From assembly GCA_040392805.1 (NCBI GenBank), contig JBEBVI010000193.1:1-7751 (forward strand): a stretch of DNA of 7,751 nt. Direction: 5' to 3'. The notes under the pieces were generated by a model. That model was not told the origin of the DNA. It ran no database searches and saw nothing but the letters and a program-made list of their open reading frames with translations. The position numbers were made by a program, and so were the translations under genes. Source of the stretch: Taibaiella helvus_B. Lineage in GTDB: Bacteria; Bacteroidota; Bacteroidia; Chitinophagales; Chitinophagaceae. Positions 7,546 through 7,751 of this stretch are shown here, piece after piece (position 1 is the first letter of the stretch; each line of letters begins with the position of its first letter).

Positions 7546-7710
7546 GGCTGTCTAAAAAGTAAATAAATTTCATACAAAGAAACAAAGACTACAAAGGCAA
7601 CTACGTAAAGTATTTAATATCATCTTTGTTTCGTAGTTTTCTTTGTTCACTTTGCGTGAACTTCTCTCTTGCGGAGCAAACATAAGCCAGACTATCGTTT
7701 TTAGACAGCC
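7546..7710. mobile_element. MITE-like element with 13-bp terminal inverted repeats
   Basis: GGCTGTCTAAAAA (7546-7558) is repeated exactly in inverse at 7698-7710, enclosing 139 bases without a reading frame of useful length. Inside, a second imperfect inverted pair (7575-7592, CAAAGAAACAAAGACTAC, against 7633-7654) would fold most of the element into a long hairpin. TATTA occurs just outside both ends (7540-7544 and 7716-7720), but a run of extra Cs at the right end makes a target duplication uncertain. The structure is that of a non-autonomous element moved in trans by a transposase encoded elsewhere. The ends resemble those of some insertion sequences in Bacteroidota, but I cannot name the family with confidence. 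It begins 33 bases after the ABC exporter stop and might also end that transcript. Confidence 0.6.
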
Positions 7711-7722
7711 CCCCTTATTATC

Positions 7723-7751
7723 TTGCCTATGGCAATATTTGCCACAGGCAA
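7723..7751. repeat. 29-bp near-palindrome at the window edge (TTGCCnnnGGCAATAT, copy 2)
   Basis: TTGCCTATGGCAA (7723-7735), a three-base centre TAT, then TTGCCACAGGCAA (7739-7751) form an inverted repeat with one mismatch. Each arm is itself a TTGCC/GGCAA hairpin, so the whole could fold as one long stem or two small ones. The first 16 bases share arms and tail with the palindrome at 2465-2480. The window ends exactly on the last base, so the element may extend further. A role as a terminator for the ABC exporter gene or as a REP-like repeat is possible; the sequence does not settle it. Confidence 0.45.

Overview
The window looks like chromosomal DNA of a Bacteroidota bacterium, probably near the Chitinophagaceae/Sphingobacteria. 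Three things point there: a secreted beta-propeller protein with a C-terminal type IX secretion (T9SS) sorting domain, a candidate -7 promoter element of the Bacteroidota form TAnnTTTG, and weak or absent Shine-Dalgarno sequences. The placement is inferred from sequence character only; no rRNA, tRNA or marker gene is present.

Layout from left to right. A + strand gene for a secreted SBBP-repeat propeller protein with a T9SS tail (start chosen at 59, end 2212). A gene-free 310-base convergent spacer with several short palindromes, including a perfect 12-bp inverted repeat that may end transcription. A - strand gene for a 778-residue RND/MMPL-type membrane exporter (2523-4859). A gene-free stretch of about 510 bases holding that gene's probable promoter, a leader hairpin and a long imperfect stem-loop. 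A - strand gene for a 68-residue DUF3820 protein (5370-5576). A 151-base divergent spacer. A + strand gene for a complete 594-residue type IV (MsbA-like) ABC exporter half-transporter (5728-7512). Last, a non-coding tail with a MITE-like element bounded by 13-bp terminal inverted repeats and, at the window edge, a 29-bp near-palindrome.

The four genes do not form an operon: orientations are +, -, -, +, and the two - strand genes lie about 510 bases apart. Three encode envelope-related proteins (a T9SS-exported protein and two membrane exporters), but nothing in the sequence links them into one pathway. I see no CRISPR array, RNA gene, transposase gene or clear novel system. The most notable points are the ABC exporter lacking the usual X-loop before its signature motif, the MITE-like element, and a short palindrome (TTGCCnnnGGCAATAT) present in two separate intergenic regions.
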